A DNA stretch of 37,878 nucleotides from Pseudomonadota bacterium (GCA_947454465.1 CANGJP010000017.1:1-37878), one strand, 5' to 3'; numbered from the stretch's first letter, positions 8,001 to 16,720 are shown. Made by a program: numbers and translations. The notes: generated by a model from the sequence alone, not told the origin.

Positions 8001-8635
8001 TATGGGGTCTGCTGGATGACGTTTCGCAAATCTTTGGCAAGAGTTTGCGCGGTGTGAGGCGGTGAGAAAATGGCTGTCATGCGTCCTTTAGGATCGATTA
8101 AGAATAAGGTGGCAGCATGATCCACGGTATAGTGAGCATCGTTTTGTTTTTGAATGATGACCGGTACACCTAAGGATTGAGTGAGTTTATCGAGTTGTTC
8201 GGGTGTGCCTGTTAGGCCGATAAAAGTTTGATCGAAGAAGCTGACGTAGTGATTAATTTGCGTGGTGGTGTCTCGTCCTGGATCTACTGAGATGAAGATG
8301 AATTGCGGTTGTTGGTTACTAGGCAGGTTAGCCAGTGATGTTTTGACTTGCGTCAGTGCGCTGAGGGTGGTGGGGCAAATGTCAGGGCAGTTGGTGTAAC
8401 CGAAGAACAGCACACTCCAGTGCCCCAGCAGTTGTGCCTGCGAAAACGACTCGTCACGATGACTAATTAACTGAAAGTCTGCCACAGTACGGGGCGGATG
8501 CAGTAAGGTGCCGCTGCTCAATGTGATAGTTGGTGGGTCGTTGCGCATGAATTGAGCTGACCACGCCCCCAGTACCATCGCTACAATGGCGATCGCAGAG
8601 AACATGGGTACGCGTGATTTGGGCATGTTGGGCAT
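8000..8635 (-). CDS. SCO1/SenC/PrrC-family copper chaperone or thiol protein
   Basis: 211 residues: an N-terminal membrane anchor (about 8-27) followed by a thioredoxin-like domain facing the periplasm. The copper-binding CxxxC is in FGYTNCPDICPTT, and the third ligand histidine in HYTVDHAATLFLIDP. Family members deliver copper to the CuA centre of cytochrome c oxidase or protect against oxidative stress. No oxidase genes are nearby, so the exact role is open. First gene of the operon with psd and epmA. Two starts are possible (ATG at 8635, or the fourth codon); the difference is three residues. Confidence 0.87.
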   Translation of the reverse strand: MPNMPKSRVPMFSAIAIVAMVLGAWSAQFMRNDPPTITLSSGTLLHPPRTVADFQLISHRDESFSQAQLLGHWSVLFFGYTNCPDICPTTLSALTQVKTSLANLPSNQQPQFIFISVDPGRDTTTQINHYVSFFDQTFIGLTGTPEQLDKLTQSLGVPVIIQKQNDAHYTVDHAATLFLIDPKGRMTAIFSPPHTAQTLAKDLRNVIQQTP

Positions 8636-8668
8636 GGGGCTGAGCGTGGGGTTGTAATTATGGCATGT

Positions 8669-8688
8669 ATGAAGGTTCTTGCCTTCAT
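8669..8688. promoter_or_regulatory. Perfect dyad in the divergent sco1-like/prmB promoter region
   Basis: ATGAAGG (8669-8675) and CCTTCAT (8682-8688) form a 7-bp perfect inverted repeat with a 6-bp centre, in the 71-bp gap between two divergent operons. The position suits an operator or an mRNA hairpin in the prmB leader. The regulator is unknown. Confidence 0.35.
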
Positions 8689-8706
8689 CATGGTTTATGA
8701 GGTTGC

Positions 8707-9609
8707 ATGGTATTAACGGTTAAAGCATTGATGGTCGAGCTGAGTCGGCAATTGGCTCAGGCCGATTTGTTTTACGGTCACGGCATGGACAATCCTGAAG
8801 ACGAAGCCGCTGAGTTGGTGTTCTTTGCTGCGGGGTTACAACATGATCAGGCTCCAGGCTGTTACGCTGAGTTGCTAGATGACGTAAGCATTGGCAGGGC
8901 GCGTGCTTTGGTGCAACGGCGTATCGATGAGCGCCTGCCGGCGGCCTATCTGACTCAGCGTATGTGGTTTGCGGGCCATGAATTTTATGTCGATGAGCGC
9001 GTGTTGGTGCCGCGTTCCCCTATTGCTGAGCTCATTCATGCTCAGTTTCAGCCTTGGTTGCAGCCAGAGTGTGTCAGGCGCGTGTTGGATATTGGCACCG
9101 GTTCTGGTTGTATTGCCATAGCCTGTGCGCTGGCTTTCCCTGAGGCGCAAGTGGATGCTGCGGATGTTTCGCCGGATGCATTGGCGGTTACGCAGATCAA
9201 TATTGAGCGCCATCAATTGACTGCGCGTATGCATGCGGTGTGCTCGGATGTCTTTAGTGCCGTCTCTGCAGATCGCTACGACCTAATTGTTTCTAATCCA
9301 CCTTATGTCAGTCACGCCGAAATGGATGAATTACCCGTTGAGTATTTACGTGAACCTGAGTTGGGTTTGCGGGCCGGGCCGGATGGCTTGGATGTCGTGC
9401 GGCGCATTTTGGCGGAAGCTGAAGTTCATTTGCAGCCCCATGGACTGCTGGTGGTTGAGGTGGGAGATTCTGAAGTGACACTGGCTGAGGCGTATCCTAC
9501 TGTGCCGTTCATTTGGTTGGACTTTGAGTACGGTGGCGGCGGCGTTTTTGTGCTGACTGCCGCACAGCTCAAGGAGCACCGTGCCGCTTTGGCTGCGGGA
9601 GTGGCCTAA
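8707..9609 (+). CDS. prmB: Ribosomal protein uL3 (L3) glutamine methyltransferase
   Basis: 300-residue SAM-dependent methyltransferase of the HemK/PrmB family that N5-methylates a glutamine of ribosomal protein L3. The SAM-binding loop DIGTGSG is at 128-134 and the catalytic NPPY at 197-200. The VPRSPIAELI segment (101-110) and the N-terminal helical domain fit PrmB better than PrmC, which acts on release factors. GAGG at 8699-8702 lies just before the ATG. It is followed 78 bp later by aroC, a pairing common in gammaproteobacteria, so co-transcription is likely. Confidence 0.9.
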   Translation: MVLTVKALMVELSRQLAQADLFYGHGMDNPEDEAAELVFFAAGLQHDQAPGCYAELLDDVSIGRARALVQRRIDERLPAAYLTQRMWFAGHEFYVDERVLVPRSPIAELIHAQFQPWLQPECVRRVLDIGTGSGCIAIACALAFPEAQVDAADVSPDALAVTQINIERHQLTARMHAVCSDVFSAVSADRYDLIVSNPPYVSHAEMDELPVEYLREPELGLRAGPDGLDVVRRILAEAEVHLQPHGLLVVEVGDSEVTLAEAYPTVPFIWLDFEYGGGGVFVLTAAQLKEHRAALAAGVA

Positions 9610-9687
9610 TAGTCGCTACAATGCGACCTCAAGACATGTCAGTTGAACGCGTCGCTATCACAAGCGCGCAAGAAAGTGCGGGTTTTT

Positions 9688-10782
9688 ATGTCCGGTAATA
9701 CGTTTGGCAAATTGTTCACCGTCACCTCCTTTGGCGAAAGTCACGGGCCAGGTCTGGGTTGCATCATTGACGGCTGTCCTCCTGGACTCGAAATCAATGA
9801 AGAAGACATCCAGGCCGATGTGGAGCGCCGTCGTTCAGGAACATCGCGTTTTACCAGTCAGCGTCAGGAGCCGGACCGTGTGCGGATCATGTCGGGTGTT
9901 TTCGAGGGTAAAACCACGGGTACACCGATTGGTTTGATTGTTGAAAATACCGATCAGCGTTCTCGTGATTACGACAAGATTAAAGATCGGTTTCGCCCTG
10001 GGCATGCCGATTACACGTATCAGCAGAAGTATGGTTTCCGTGATTATCGTGGAGGTGGGCGATCTTCGGCACGCGAGACGGTCATGCGCGTGGCGGCTGG
10101 TGCGATTGCCCGCAAATACCTGCTGCAACGTTATGGCGTGGTGATTCGTGGCTATTTAGCCCAGTTGGGGCCGATCAAGTTGGATGCACCTAATATTGAT
10201 TTTGCCTATGACAACCCGTTCTTCTGTGCTGATCCTTCGCGCATTGCCGAACTTGAGCAATACATGATTGCCATCCGACGTGAGGAGGATTCTATTGGTG
10301 CTCGGGTTAACGTTATGGCCACTGGAGTTCCGGCCGGATGGGGGGAGCCTATCTTTGATCGCTTAGATGCTGAAATTGCCTATGCCATGATGAGCATCAA
10401 TGCGGTGAAGGGCGTGGAAATCGGCGCAGGTTTTGCCAGTGTGGAACAGAAGGGCAGTCAACATCGTGATGTGATGACTCCCCAAGGCTTTAGCTCTAAC
10501 AATGCTGGCGGCGTGTTGGGAGGTATTTCATCGGGCCAGGACTTATTGGTGAGCATGGCTCTGAAGCCTACGTCGAGCATTAGTCTGCCCTGTGATACGG
10601 TTAATGTAGAGGGTGAGGTGGTTGAGGTGGTCACGACCGGCCGCCACGATCCTTGTGTGGGCTTACGTGCAACGCCAATCGCTGAAGCCATGTTGGCGCT
10701 GGTGCTGATGGATCATGCGCTGCGTCATCGGGGACAGAATGCCGACGTAGTCTGTGCAACGCCAGCTATCACTCGAAAATAA
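9688..10782 (+). CDS. aroC: Chorismate synthase
   Basis: 364 residues, catalysing the last step of the shikimate pathway: 5-enolpyruvylshikimate-3-phosphate to chorismate, with reduced FMN. Characteristic segments: [18 protein letters not shown] at the N-terminus, [37 protein letters not shown] and [17 protein letters not shown] set the start at the ATG at 9688 because it aligns with E. coli AroC (MAGNTIGQLF); the frame is open upstream to 9643 but that extension looks non-coding. Length fits the family. Downstream of prmB on the same strand, and convergent with a small hypothetical gene. Confidence 0.95.
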   Translation: MSGNTFGKLFTVTSFGESHGPGLGCIIDGCPPGLEINEEDIQADVERRRSGTSRFTSQRQEPDRVRIMSGVFEGKTTGTPIGLIVENTDQRSRDYDKIKDRFRPGHADYTYQQKYGFRDYRGGGRSSARETVMRVAAGAIARKYLLQRYGVVIRGYLAQLGPIKLDAPNIDFAYDNPFFCADPSRIAELEQYMIAIRREEDSIGARVNVMATGVPAGWGEPIFDRLDAEIAYAMMSINAVKGVEIGAGFASVEQKGSQHRDVMTPQGFSSNNAGGVLGGISSGQDLLVSMALKPTSSISLPCDTVNVEGEVVEVVTTGRHDPCVGLRATPIAEAMLALVLMDHALRHRGQNADVVCATPAITRK

Positions 10783-10818
10783 TCTTATTCAATCGATTAT
10801 ATCCGTTTGGCGTCCTGT

Positions 10819-11097
10819 TTATTTTGCGGGAGATTTGATTCTAGGGCGGGTTTTACCGGTGCGTCGCTCGTTCAGGCGCTCTACCATTTCCCGCACGGCA
10901 GAATCGACCTGTGCCTCATTGCCTGCATGCAGGCCCGTGATCAGATTGCTGCCCTGCGCAATCACATACCTGAACCAAGTGCCTTCACCGCCATGGGGTG
11001 TGCTCGTGGGATCGATTGACTGCAGTTGATATTCAACTGCAGTCACTACGTCGGATGCTGCGGGGGGCTGGGTCATGCGTACACCATACTCCATCAT
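10819..11097 (-). CDS. Small conserved hypothetical protein (92 aa)
   Basis: This - strand reading frame gives a protein-like sequence: a short beta-type region (VVTAVEYQLQSID, GTWFRYVIAQGSNLITGLHAG) followed by an amphipathic helix (EAQVDSAVREMVERLNERR). The pattern resembles small uncharacterised proteins of gammaproteobacteria and fits a single alpha-beta domain. A good ribosome site, AAGGAAA, sits 4-5 nt before the ATG at 11097 (reading the - strand). Two overlapping + strand frames in the same place (about 10754-11029) are rich in Cys and Arg and look like shadows. It lies 61 bp downstream of another small - strand gene, and the two probably form one transcript. No function can be assigned. 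Confidence 0.62.
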   Translation of the reverse strand: MMEYGVRMTQPPAASDVVTAVEYQLQSIDPTSTPHGGEGTWFRYVIAQGSNLITGLHAGNEAQVDSAVREMVERLNERRTGKTRPRIKSPAK

Positions 11098-11158
11098 CCG
11101 TTTCCTTGTCGGACAATCGTACTGGGCCGTTAATTTCTAAGCCGTGCAGTCACGTCAG

Positions 11159-11293
11159 TCAGTGCGGGTCATCATCTGGTAATGGTGGTGGGAGGTTTTT
11201 GGGGAGAGGTTGTTTGCCGCTTCGCCAAAATGCTAACAGTCCACCTGCCATGAACAGCACGATCAGTCCAAAAACGATGAGGCCTGTTCGCAT
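11159..11293 (-). CDS. 44-residue single-pass membrane protein
   Basis: A short frame reading MRTGLIVFGLIVLFMAGG at the start: one membrane helix (about 4-22), then a basic WRSGK junction and a proline-rich acidic tail (KNLPPPLPDDDPH). The positive residue pattern suggests the tail is cytoplasmic. GGAG lies 6 nt before the ATG in the right orientation. Together with the 92-residue gene that follows on the same strand it would form a two-gene unit between aroC and asd. The proline-rich tail could be a docking segment, but no function is known. Confidence 0.5.
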   Translation of the reverse strand: MRTGLIVFGLIVLFMAGGLLAFWRSGKQPLPKNLPPPLPDDDPH

Positions 11294-11374
11294 AGGGCGC
11301 TCCGTACGGTCCGGTTTTTTCTAAGTTGCCAGGTCTGGGCGTCACTCGTCACGGGCCAAGATTAACTGATCCCA

Positions 11375-11380
11375 TATAAT
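11375..11380 (+). promoter_or_regulatory. Candidate -10 element upstream of asd
   Basis: A perfect TATAAT lies 66 bp before the asd start. No good -35 box is found at the expected distance, so the promoter is only tentatively assigned. Confidence 0.4.
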
Positions 11381-11446
11381 AAGCCTCTGCTTTTCGTGGA
11401 GTGCTTATTTATACTTCGCGTTTATTTTTTGACAGGGCGTAACGAA

Positions 11447-12574
11447 ATGGCACTTGTGGGTTTGGTCGGTTGGCGAGGTATGGTGGGCTCTGTATTGATG
11501 GAGCGCATGCACGCTGAGGGTGATTTCAATCTGATTGAACCGGTGTTTTTTTCAACATCGAATGCCGGTAGTCCAGCGCCAGCCTTGGCAAAAAATGAAA
11601 CGAAATTACAAGATGCATTCAGTATAGAAGCGCTGAAGCGTTGTGACATTATTCTCACCGCTCAGGGTGGGGATTACACCTCTGAGGTATTTCCTAAGCT
11701 GCGTGCTGCCGGCTGGAGCGGCCATTGGATTGACGCGGCGTCCACCTTGCGTATGCAAGATGATGCAGTGATCGTGCTGGATCCGGTGAACATGCCGGTG
11801 ATTAAACATGCCCTCGCCAATGGCGGTAAGAATTGGATTGGTGGCAACTGCACTGTCAGTTGCATGTTGATGGCGGTGGGTGCGTTGTACAAGGCAGGGC
11901 TGGTTGAATGGATGAGCACCCAGACCTATCAGGCGGCGTCCGGCGGGGGTGCTAAACACATGCGTGAGTTGCTCACTCAGTACGGTACCTTGAATGCTGA
12001 AGTACGCACGCTACTTGATAATCCAAGTAGTGCGATTTTGGAAATAGATCGCAAAATCATTGCTAAACAACGTAGCCTTTCAGCGGAAGAAACCGCTAAT
12101 TTTGGCGTGCCACTAGGCGGTTCGCTGATTCCTTGGATCGACAAAGATTTGGGCAATGGTCAATCTAAAGAAGAATGGAAGGGTATGGCGGAAACCAACA
12201 AGATTTTAGGTCAGGGAGCCGGGTTTGGTTCGACTGCAGTGCCCGTGGATGGATTTTGTGTACGGATCGGCGCGATGCGTTGTCACAGCCAGGCTTTAAC
12301 CTTTAAATTGAAGAAAGACGTACCCGTGTCTGAAATCGAGTCGATGATTGCTGCCGATAATGCTTGGGTCAAAGTCGTGCCAAATACTCGTGAGGCCAGC
12401 ATCCGAGACCTGACACCCGTGGCGGTGACGGGCACCATGCAGATCCCTGTCGGGCGTATTCGCAAGTTGGCGATGGGACCGGAGTATGTTGGTGCTTTCA
12501 CCGTTGGTGATCAGTTGCTGTGGGGAGCTGCTGAACCCTTACGACGTATGTTACGGATCTTGCTTCAGGCGTGA
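11447..12574 (+). CDS. asd: Aspartate-semialdehyde dehydrogenase
   Basis: 375 residues, NADPH-dependent reduction of aspartyl-4-phosphate to aspartate semialdehyde, the branch enzyme for lysine, diaminopimelate, threonine and methionine. The sequence is very close to the E. coli type throughout: [14 protein letters not shown] at the N-terminus (NADP-binding loop), the catalytic cysteine in GGNCTVS (C135), [23 protein letters not shown] and [19 protein letters not shown] at the end. The start ATG at 11447 aligns with the family; an upstream in-frame ATG at 11396 would add 17 residues of unlikely sequence. In pseudomonads asd also lies upstream of fimV and truA. Confidence 0.96.
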   Translation: MALVGLVGWRGMVGSVLMERMHAEGDFNLIEPVFFSTSNAGSPAPALAKNETKLQDAFSIEALKRCDIILTAQGGDYTSEVFPKLRAAGWSGHWIDAASTLRMQDDAVIVLDPVNMPVIKHALANGGKNWIGGNCTVSCMLMAVGALYKAGLVEWMSTQTYQAASGGGAKHMRELLTQYGTLNAEVRTLLDNPSSAILEIDRKIIAKQRSLSAEETANFGVPLGGSLIPWIDKDLGNGQSKEEWKGMAETNKILGQGAGFGSTAVPVDGFCVRIGAMRCHSQALTFKLKKDVPVSEIESMIAADNAWVKVVPNTREASIRDLTPVAVTGTMQIPVGRIRKLAMGPEYVGAFTVGDQLLWGAAEPLRRMLRILLQA

Positions 12575-12610
12575 GTCGAGAGTCGGGATCAATCCAGATC
12601 GACCGGAATG

Positions 12611-12642
12611 GGGCAGGGTTTCCAATGTGGGTAACCCTGTCC
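12611..12642 (+). terminator. Hairpin after asd
   Basis: GGGCAGGGTT (12611-12620) pairs with AACCCTGTCC (12633-12642), ten base pairs including one G-T, 37 nt after the asd stop. No T tract follows, so termination efficiency is doubtful. Confidence 0.45.
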
Positions 12643-12760
12643 GTTAGCCAAGCCTTCAAGTTAATTTAGAGATCCCTTAAATTTAGCGTGATCCTACCAG
12701 TGTGAAAAAAAATGCTGAGTCACTCTTCTGTGGTCGGTATTCATGTTTGTTAAGAGGAGG

Positions 12761-12850
12761 CGAAACCTTGCAGGGGTAGGTCGGAACGGGTTCTGACGGA
12801 GTAAAGCCAGTGGGAATGCCCCCAACCTCCCTGATCCCTCTGCGGTTTTC
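12761..12850 (+). ncRNA. Candidate structured RNA or leader element upstream of fimV
   Basis: The 522 bp between asd and fimV contain no credible gene. Within it this segment folds well by eye: an outer helix in three parts (12763-12767 with 12844-12848; 12770-12773 with 12840-12843; 12774-12776 with 12836-12838), enclosing a 7-bp hairpin with a CGGG loop (12780-12786 with 12791-12797) and a small GGG/CCC hairpin with an AATG loop (12812-12814 with 12819-12821). The outer helix ends in GGTTTTC, a weak T run. It does not match any riboswitch class I know. It could be a small RNA ending at the T run, or a 5' leader element about 250 nt before fimV. Confidence 0.35.
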
Positions 12851-12957
12851 TTGATTGAGCTTCAGCTAAATCGAACCAAGTCCCACTTTCGGCTTAATCT
12901 GGGTGCTGTTTATTGTCATATCTCAGTGATTTACGTCCTAATTCATAACAATGGTTG

Positions 12958-12970
12958 GAGGCAGTGCCTC
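12958..12970 (+). repeat. Small hairpin upstream of fimV
   Basis: GAGGC (12958-12962) pairs with GCCTC (12966-12970) around a 3-nt loop, 127 bp before the fimV start. Too short to interpret alone. Confidence 0.25.
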
Positions 12971-13096
12971 GCTGATCTCCTAATTTGGCCGGGTATTGGG
13001 TTCTACGCTATAGTCGCTGTTATTAAGTTAAATATTATGGCCGATAAGTGGTTGTAAGGACTGACACATGTGGCGACAGTCGTTTTTGGAGAGATC

Positions 13097-15787
13097 ATGA
13101 AAAAGATAGCCTTGCGCTTTCTTGCAGCAGGTGCGCTGGTGTCGCCGCTTTCTGTGTATGCATTGGGTCTGGGTGATATTCATCTGAATTCTGCGCTCAA
13201 CCAAACTTTTAATGCTGATATCGATTTAGTCAGTGCCACGGCTGATGAATTGAGTACTCTGCAAGTAGCGCTAGCAAGTTCTGATACGTTTCAACGCTAT
13301 GGGCTGGATCGTCCTGAGTTTTTATCTAATTTTTCGTTGCGTGTGGATAACAGTAAAGCCGCTCGGCCTGTTATTCGAGTCAGTTCCAGCTCTGTGATCA
13401 ATGAGCCGTTTATTAACCTGTTGGTTGAAATCAACTGGTCGGGCGGTAGGTTGTTGCGTGAGTACACCTTATTGCTGGATCCACCGGTTCTGGAGTCGGC
13501 TCCTGTTGATTCTCCGGTTATACAGTCCCCCCAAGCGGGACAGGCTGCAAATGGTTCGACGCCAGCGGTTGGGATTGTTCGAGGGTCTGACGCTGTGCCG
13601 CCAGCGGCTCAGTCCGCATCACCACCCGTTGCGGAGTCCGCTTCAACTGTTCCGGTGCGCCAACACCCAACCTCCTACACCGTGAAGTCAGCGGACAGTC
13701 TGTCGAAGATTGCCAGTGGTCTGAGTCACGATAGTCAGGTTAGCTTGAATCAAACCATGGTGGCGCTCTATCGAGCCAACCCTCAGGCCTTTGCGGGCAA
13801 CATGAACATGTTGCGTGCCGGTAGTGTGCTGCGTGTTCCTCCTGTTAATGAGATAGCGGCGGTTTCTGATGCAGAGGCGCTGGCCGAGATTACTCAGCAG
13901 CATGGTACTTGGCGTGCTGGTAATGAGCGTGTGGGTGATCAACCGGCCGCTGAGCGCTTGCGTTTGGTGCCTGCGGAGCAGTCAGCGGCTGCTAATGGTC
14001 AAGCCAGTGCAAGCCAGTCAAGTAGTAGTCCCGAGCCAGTTAACGAGCGTATTAAAACGCTTGAGTCGGATTTGGCCGAAGCCAAGCGATTGCTTGATTT
14101 GAAAAATACTGAACTTGCCCAGATGCAACGGCAGTTGACCCCTGAGCAATCAGAAAGCAATGCGGCTGAACACGCTTCTACTTCTAGTAGTGCAGTCTCT
14201 AGTGAGCAATCGAGTGCTGCTGCCGTTGTTGAGTCAGTACCGCAGTCAGTACCTCCTGCAGTGAGTCATGTTGTACAGCCACCCGCTTCTGCTAATTGGT
14301 TGCAGCAACTGGCTGAGCACACATCATGGTTAATTACGGCGGCATTGGCTCTGATCGTGGCCCTGTTACTGGTGTTGCGGCGTCGCAAATCCGTTGCTCA
14401 TCAAGAAAGTGAGGGGGATGCGAGTGCAGAACCTAATTCTGAAAGCTACTTGTATGAGCGACGTAAGCAGCAGCGTGAAGTGGCTGAAACTGAAGCCATC
14501 AATCAGGACGATACTCATGTTCACCATGATGCAACTGTAAATATTGATGATCCTCAATCTGCATCACAGATACTTTCAGATATCACGATCAGTGGTGAGG
14601 ATGATGAGCATATCGATCAACACGATGCTATTTCTGAAGCGGATTTTCATCTGTCGTATGGACTGTATGATCAGGCTGCGGAAATCATCAAGTCAGCTAT
14701 TGAGCGTCAACCTGAGCGCCATGATTTGAAGCTCAAGTTAGCGGAGATCTACTTTGTTTCCGGTAATAAGGATGCCTTCGTGGTGGTGGCGCAAGAGTTG
14801 TACGCAACCCGTGATCTAGCTCCGGTGGGTGAATGGGATAAGGTTTTGATCATGGGTAAGCAACTGTTACCTGATCATCCTTTGTTTGCCGCTGACTTGG
14901 TAGGATCATCTGTCGCTGAGCGTGTCGATGTGAATCTTGAGGGTGGTGAGCATCATGTCGATATTGAGCTGTTTGATGCGCCTGAAGGCGATCAGTCCTC
15001 GCCGTTGACTAACCATGATTCAAGCCTCGGCAGCGACTATGCAGTGGGTGATCATGCGGAGATTGATTTTCTTCTTGATGAGCCGAATCGCGGAGTGGAT
15101 GAGTCGCCTTTATCGAGTCAGCACGCTGCTGTTTTTGATTTTCTCCATGCTCCTGAGCAGGGCGCGGCAACGGTTCGTGAACAGCTGGATCGTGAGTTGT
15201 TTGCCGCTGATCAGCAGAGTAAAGAACGAACCGCTGAATTGGCGTTAGATGAGATAGGCATAGATGTCAGTGGCATTCATGCCCAAGGTGCACATCTTGA
15301 TGACAATCAGTTCGACGAATCTACGCGGGTACCGGTTGTTGATGCCGATCAGACATTGGCTGATACCAGAAACATGGTTGCAGACGATAGGTATACGCTG
15401 AACCAGGATGATCAAGCGTTCACGGCGACAGTTATTCCGGATGACACCATTGAAGACCTTCGCCACAATGCTGGCCAAACGGGTATTCACAGCGCGGTTG
15501 GCGGTCAAACAGTTAACCTTGATCATCTGCATGATTTGGGTGGCTTTACAGGGATCAATGAGTCGATACAGCAAACCAGTCGTACAGAAATGTTCGATGA
15601 TGACTTTGATCTAGATGAATTTGAGCCTGCGACCATGACGGAGGTGGGTACCAAGCTTGATTTGGCACGTGCCTATATGGATATGGGTGATCCGGATGGT
15701 GCACGCAGTATTTTGAAGGAAGTACTGGAAGAAGGGTCTGCAGGTCAGAAGCTGGAGGCGGAACGTCTGTTATCATCTATAGGCTAG
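13097..15787 (+). CDS. fimV: FimV/HubP-type peptidoglycan-binding polar hub protein
   Basis: 896 residues of the FimV/HubP family, inner-membrane proteins that organise the cell pole and support type IV pili, secretion and chemosensory systems. Order of parts: signal peptide (about 1-22), the conserved N-terminal FimV domain starting LGLGDIHLNSALNQTF, a LysM peptidoglycan-binding domain (about 194-248), a Ser/Ala/Gln-rich linker with a coiled coil (about 316-347), one membrane helix (about 410-427, followed by RRRK), a TPR-like unit (DFHLSYGLYDQAAEII), a long acidic cytoplasmic region, and the conserved C-terminal TPR motif (TKLDLARAYMDMGDPDGARSILKEVL). The start at 13097 is fixed by GGAGAG 5-10 nt upstream and by the signal peptide. 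No pilus genes are in the window. A strong terminator follows. Confidence 0.93.
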   Translation: MKKIALRFLAAGALVSPLSVYALGLGDIHLNSALNQTFNADIDLVSATADELSTLQVALASSDTFQRYGLDRPEFLSNFSLRVDNSKAARPVIRVSSSSVINEPFINLLVEINWSGGRLLREYTLLLDPPVLESAPVDSPVIQSPQAGQAANGSTPAVGIVRGSDAVPPAAQSASPPVAESASTVPVRQHPTSYTVKSADSLSKIASGLSHDSQVSLNQTMVALYRANPQAFAGNMNMLRAGSVLRVPPVNEIAAVSDAEALAEITQQHGTWRAGNERVGDQPAAERLRLVPAEQSAAANGQASASQSSSSPEPVNERIKTLESDLAEAKRLLDLKNTELAQMQRQLTPEQSESNAAEHASTSSSAVSSEQSSAAAVVESVPQSVPPAVSHVVQPPASANWLQQLAEHTSWLITAALALIVALLLVLRRRKSVAHQESEGDASAEPNSESYLYERRKQQREVAETEAINQDDTHVHHDATVNIDDPQSASQILSDITISGEDDEHIDQHDAISEADFHLSYGLYDQAAEIIKSAIERQPERHDLKLKLAEIYFVSGNKDAFVVVAQELYATRDLAPVGEWDKVLIMGKQLLPDHPLFAADLVGSSVAERVDVNLEGGEHHVDIELFDAPEGDQSSPLTNHDSSLGSDYAVGDHAEIDFLLDEPNRGVDESPLSSQHAAVFDFLHAPEQGAATVREQLDRELFAADQQSKERTAELALDEIGIDVSGIHAQGAHLDDNQFDESTRVPVVDADQTLADTRNMVADDRYTLNQDDQAFTATVIPDDTIEDLRHNAGQTGIHSAVGGQTVNLDHLHDLGGFTGINESIQQTSRTEMFDDDFDLDEFEPATMTEVGTKLDLARAYMDMGDPDGARSILKEVLEEGSAGQKLEAERLLSSIG

Positions 15788-15805
15788 ATTGTTGATTTGG
15801 TGCTG

Positions 15806-15837
15806 ACGAGGGAGCCGGTATTGCCGTGCTCCCTCGT
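15806..15837 (+). terminator. Strong hairpin terminator between fimV and truA
   Basis: ACGAGGGAGC (15806-15815) pairs perfectly with GCTCCCTCGT (15828-15837); the stem extends inward with CGG (15816-15818) and CCG (15824-15826) after a one-base bulge. TTGTTA follows, a modest T tract. It separates fimV from truA and makes an upstream GTG start for truA (15826, inside the hairpin) unlikely. Confidence 0.7.
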
Positions 15838-15870
15838 TTGTTATGTGTGGATACAGAGTTGCCTTATTGC

Positions 15871-16692
15871 ATGCTAAGAATTGCCCTCGGCTTAGAATAT
15901 GACGGTAGCGCCTTTGCAGGTTGGCAATGGCAGCAGCATGCGCAAGGCGTACAAGCAGCGGTTCAATCAGCATTGTCCCTTGTCGCTGATGAGTCCATAG
16001 CGGTGGTGGCGGCTGGTCGTACCGATGCCGGCGTGCACGCAACGATGCAGGTTGTTCATTTCGATACCGTGGCAATTCGTGATGAGCGAGCTTGGTGCCT
16101 GGGAACCAATACCAATATGCCAGACACGATCAGCGTTCTTTGGGCCCGCGAAGTGAGCGTTGATTTTCATGCTCGCTTTGGCGCGTTATCACGCAGTTAC
16201 CGCTATGTGATTCTCAATACTCGTACACGGCCTGCCTTGTTGCGCGATCGTGTTTGTTGGGTGCGTGAACCTTTGGATGCCGCGTTGATGGATCAGGCGG
16301 CGCAAAGTCTAGTTGGTCGTCATGACTTTAGTTCGTTTCGTGCGGCGGAGTGTCAGTCACCCACGCCCGTTCGTCATATGCAGCGTATTCAGGTTACGCG
16401 GATCAATGAATATGTGATCATTGATGTTACGGCCAATGCATTTTTACATCACATGGTGCGTAATATTGCCGGAGTATTGATTGCAGTCGGGCGCGGAAAG
16501 CAGGGCATCGCTTGGCCCGCACAGGTTCTGGAGGCCCGTGATCGTGCTCAGGGGGGCGTCACGGCCGTTGCAGCTGGACTTTACCTGTTTGGTGTTGAAT
16601 ACCCTGTTGAGTTTGGCCTACCCACGGCACCGGTATGTTCGCTGTGGCCTCCGGGCCCCACTTTGTCACCGATTGCCACACTGGCTGTTTGA
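15871..16692 (+). CDS. truA: tRNA pseudouridine(38-40) synthase
   Basis: 273 residues, converting uridines 38-40 in the anticodon arm of many tRNAs to pseudouridine. The catalytic aspartate is in AAGRTDAGVHA (D52). Other family segments are LGLEYDGSAFAGWQWQ at the start, FSSFRAAECQSPTPVR and AFLHHMVRNIAGVLIAVG. The start ATG at 15871 places the conserved LRIALGLEYDG at the N-terminus; the frame is open further upstream but that would overlap a terminator hairpin. In pseudomonads truA is followed by trpF, trpB and trpA before accD; here accD follows directly after 68 bp. Confidence 0.94.
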   Translation: MLRIALGLEYDGSAFAGWQWQQHAQGVQAAVQSALSLVADESIAVVAAGRTDAGVHATMQVVHFDTVAIRDERAWCLGTNTNMPDTISVLWAREVSVDFHARFGALSRSYRYVILNTRTRPALLRDRVCWVREPLDAALMDQAAQSLVGRHDFSSFRAAECQSPTPVRHMQRIQVTRINEYVIIDVTANAFLHHMVRNIAGVLIAVGRGKQGIAWPAQVLEARDRAQGGVTAVAAGLYLFGVEYPVEFGLPTAPVCSLWPPGPTLSPIATLAV

Positions 16693-16706
16693 AAGCAAGG
16701 CTTGCC

Positions 16707-16720
16707 CTTGCGAGCGCAAG
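16707..16720 (+). repeat. Short hairpin between truA and accD
   Basis: CTTGC (16707-16711) pairs with GCAAG (16716-16720) around a GAGC loop, 15 nt after the truA stop. A T-rich stretch occurs only further on (CTTTTTG near 16740), so terminator function is weakly supported. Confidence 0.3.

Noticed and set aside
9643-9687. Extended aroC start
   Set aside because: The extra 15 residues are not found in chorismate synthases; the ATG at 9688 matches the family start.
10754-11029. Two + strand frames after aroC
   Set aside because: Composition rich in Cys, Arg and Pro and no good ribosome site; the - strand frame in the same place has a better start and a coherent protein pattern.
12751-12850. 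Resemblance of GGCGAAACC...AAAGCC to a c-di-GMP (GEMM-I) riboswitch before fimV
   Set aside because: The invariant GGGCAAACC and GACGCAAAGCC blocks and the GNRA-closed hairpin are not present, and the AAACC segment pairs better with GGTTT at the end of the element.
12851-13057. 68-codon + strand frame upstream of fimV
   Set aside because: TTG start without a ribosome site, no recognisable pattern, and it lies in the fimV leader/promoter region.
13601-14300. Ser/Ala/Gln-rich repeats inside fimV as possible repeat array or mobile sequence
   Set aside because: The low complexity is normal for the linker region of FimV/HubP proteins.
15826-15870. Upstream GTG start for truA
   Set aside because: It falls inside the fimV terminator hairpin, and the family N-terminus begins at the ATG at 15871.
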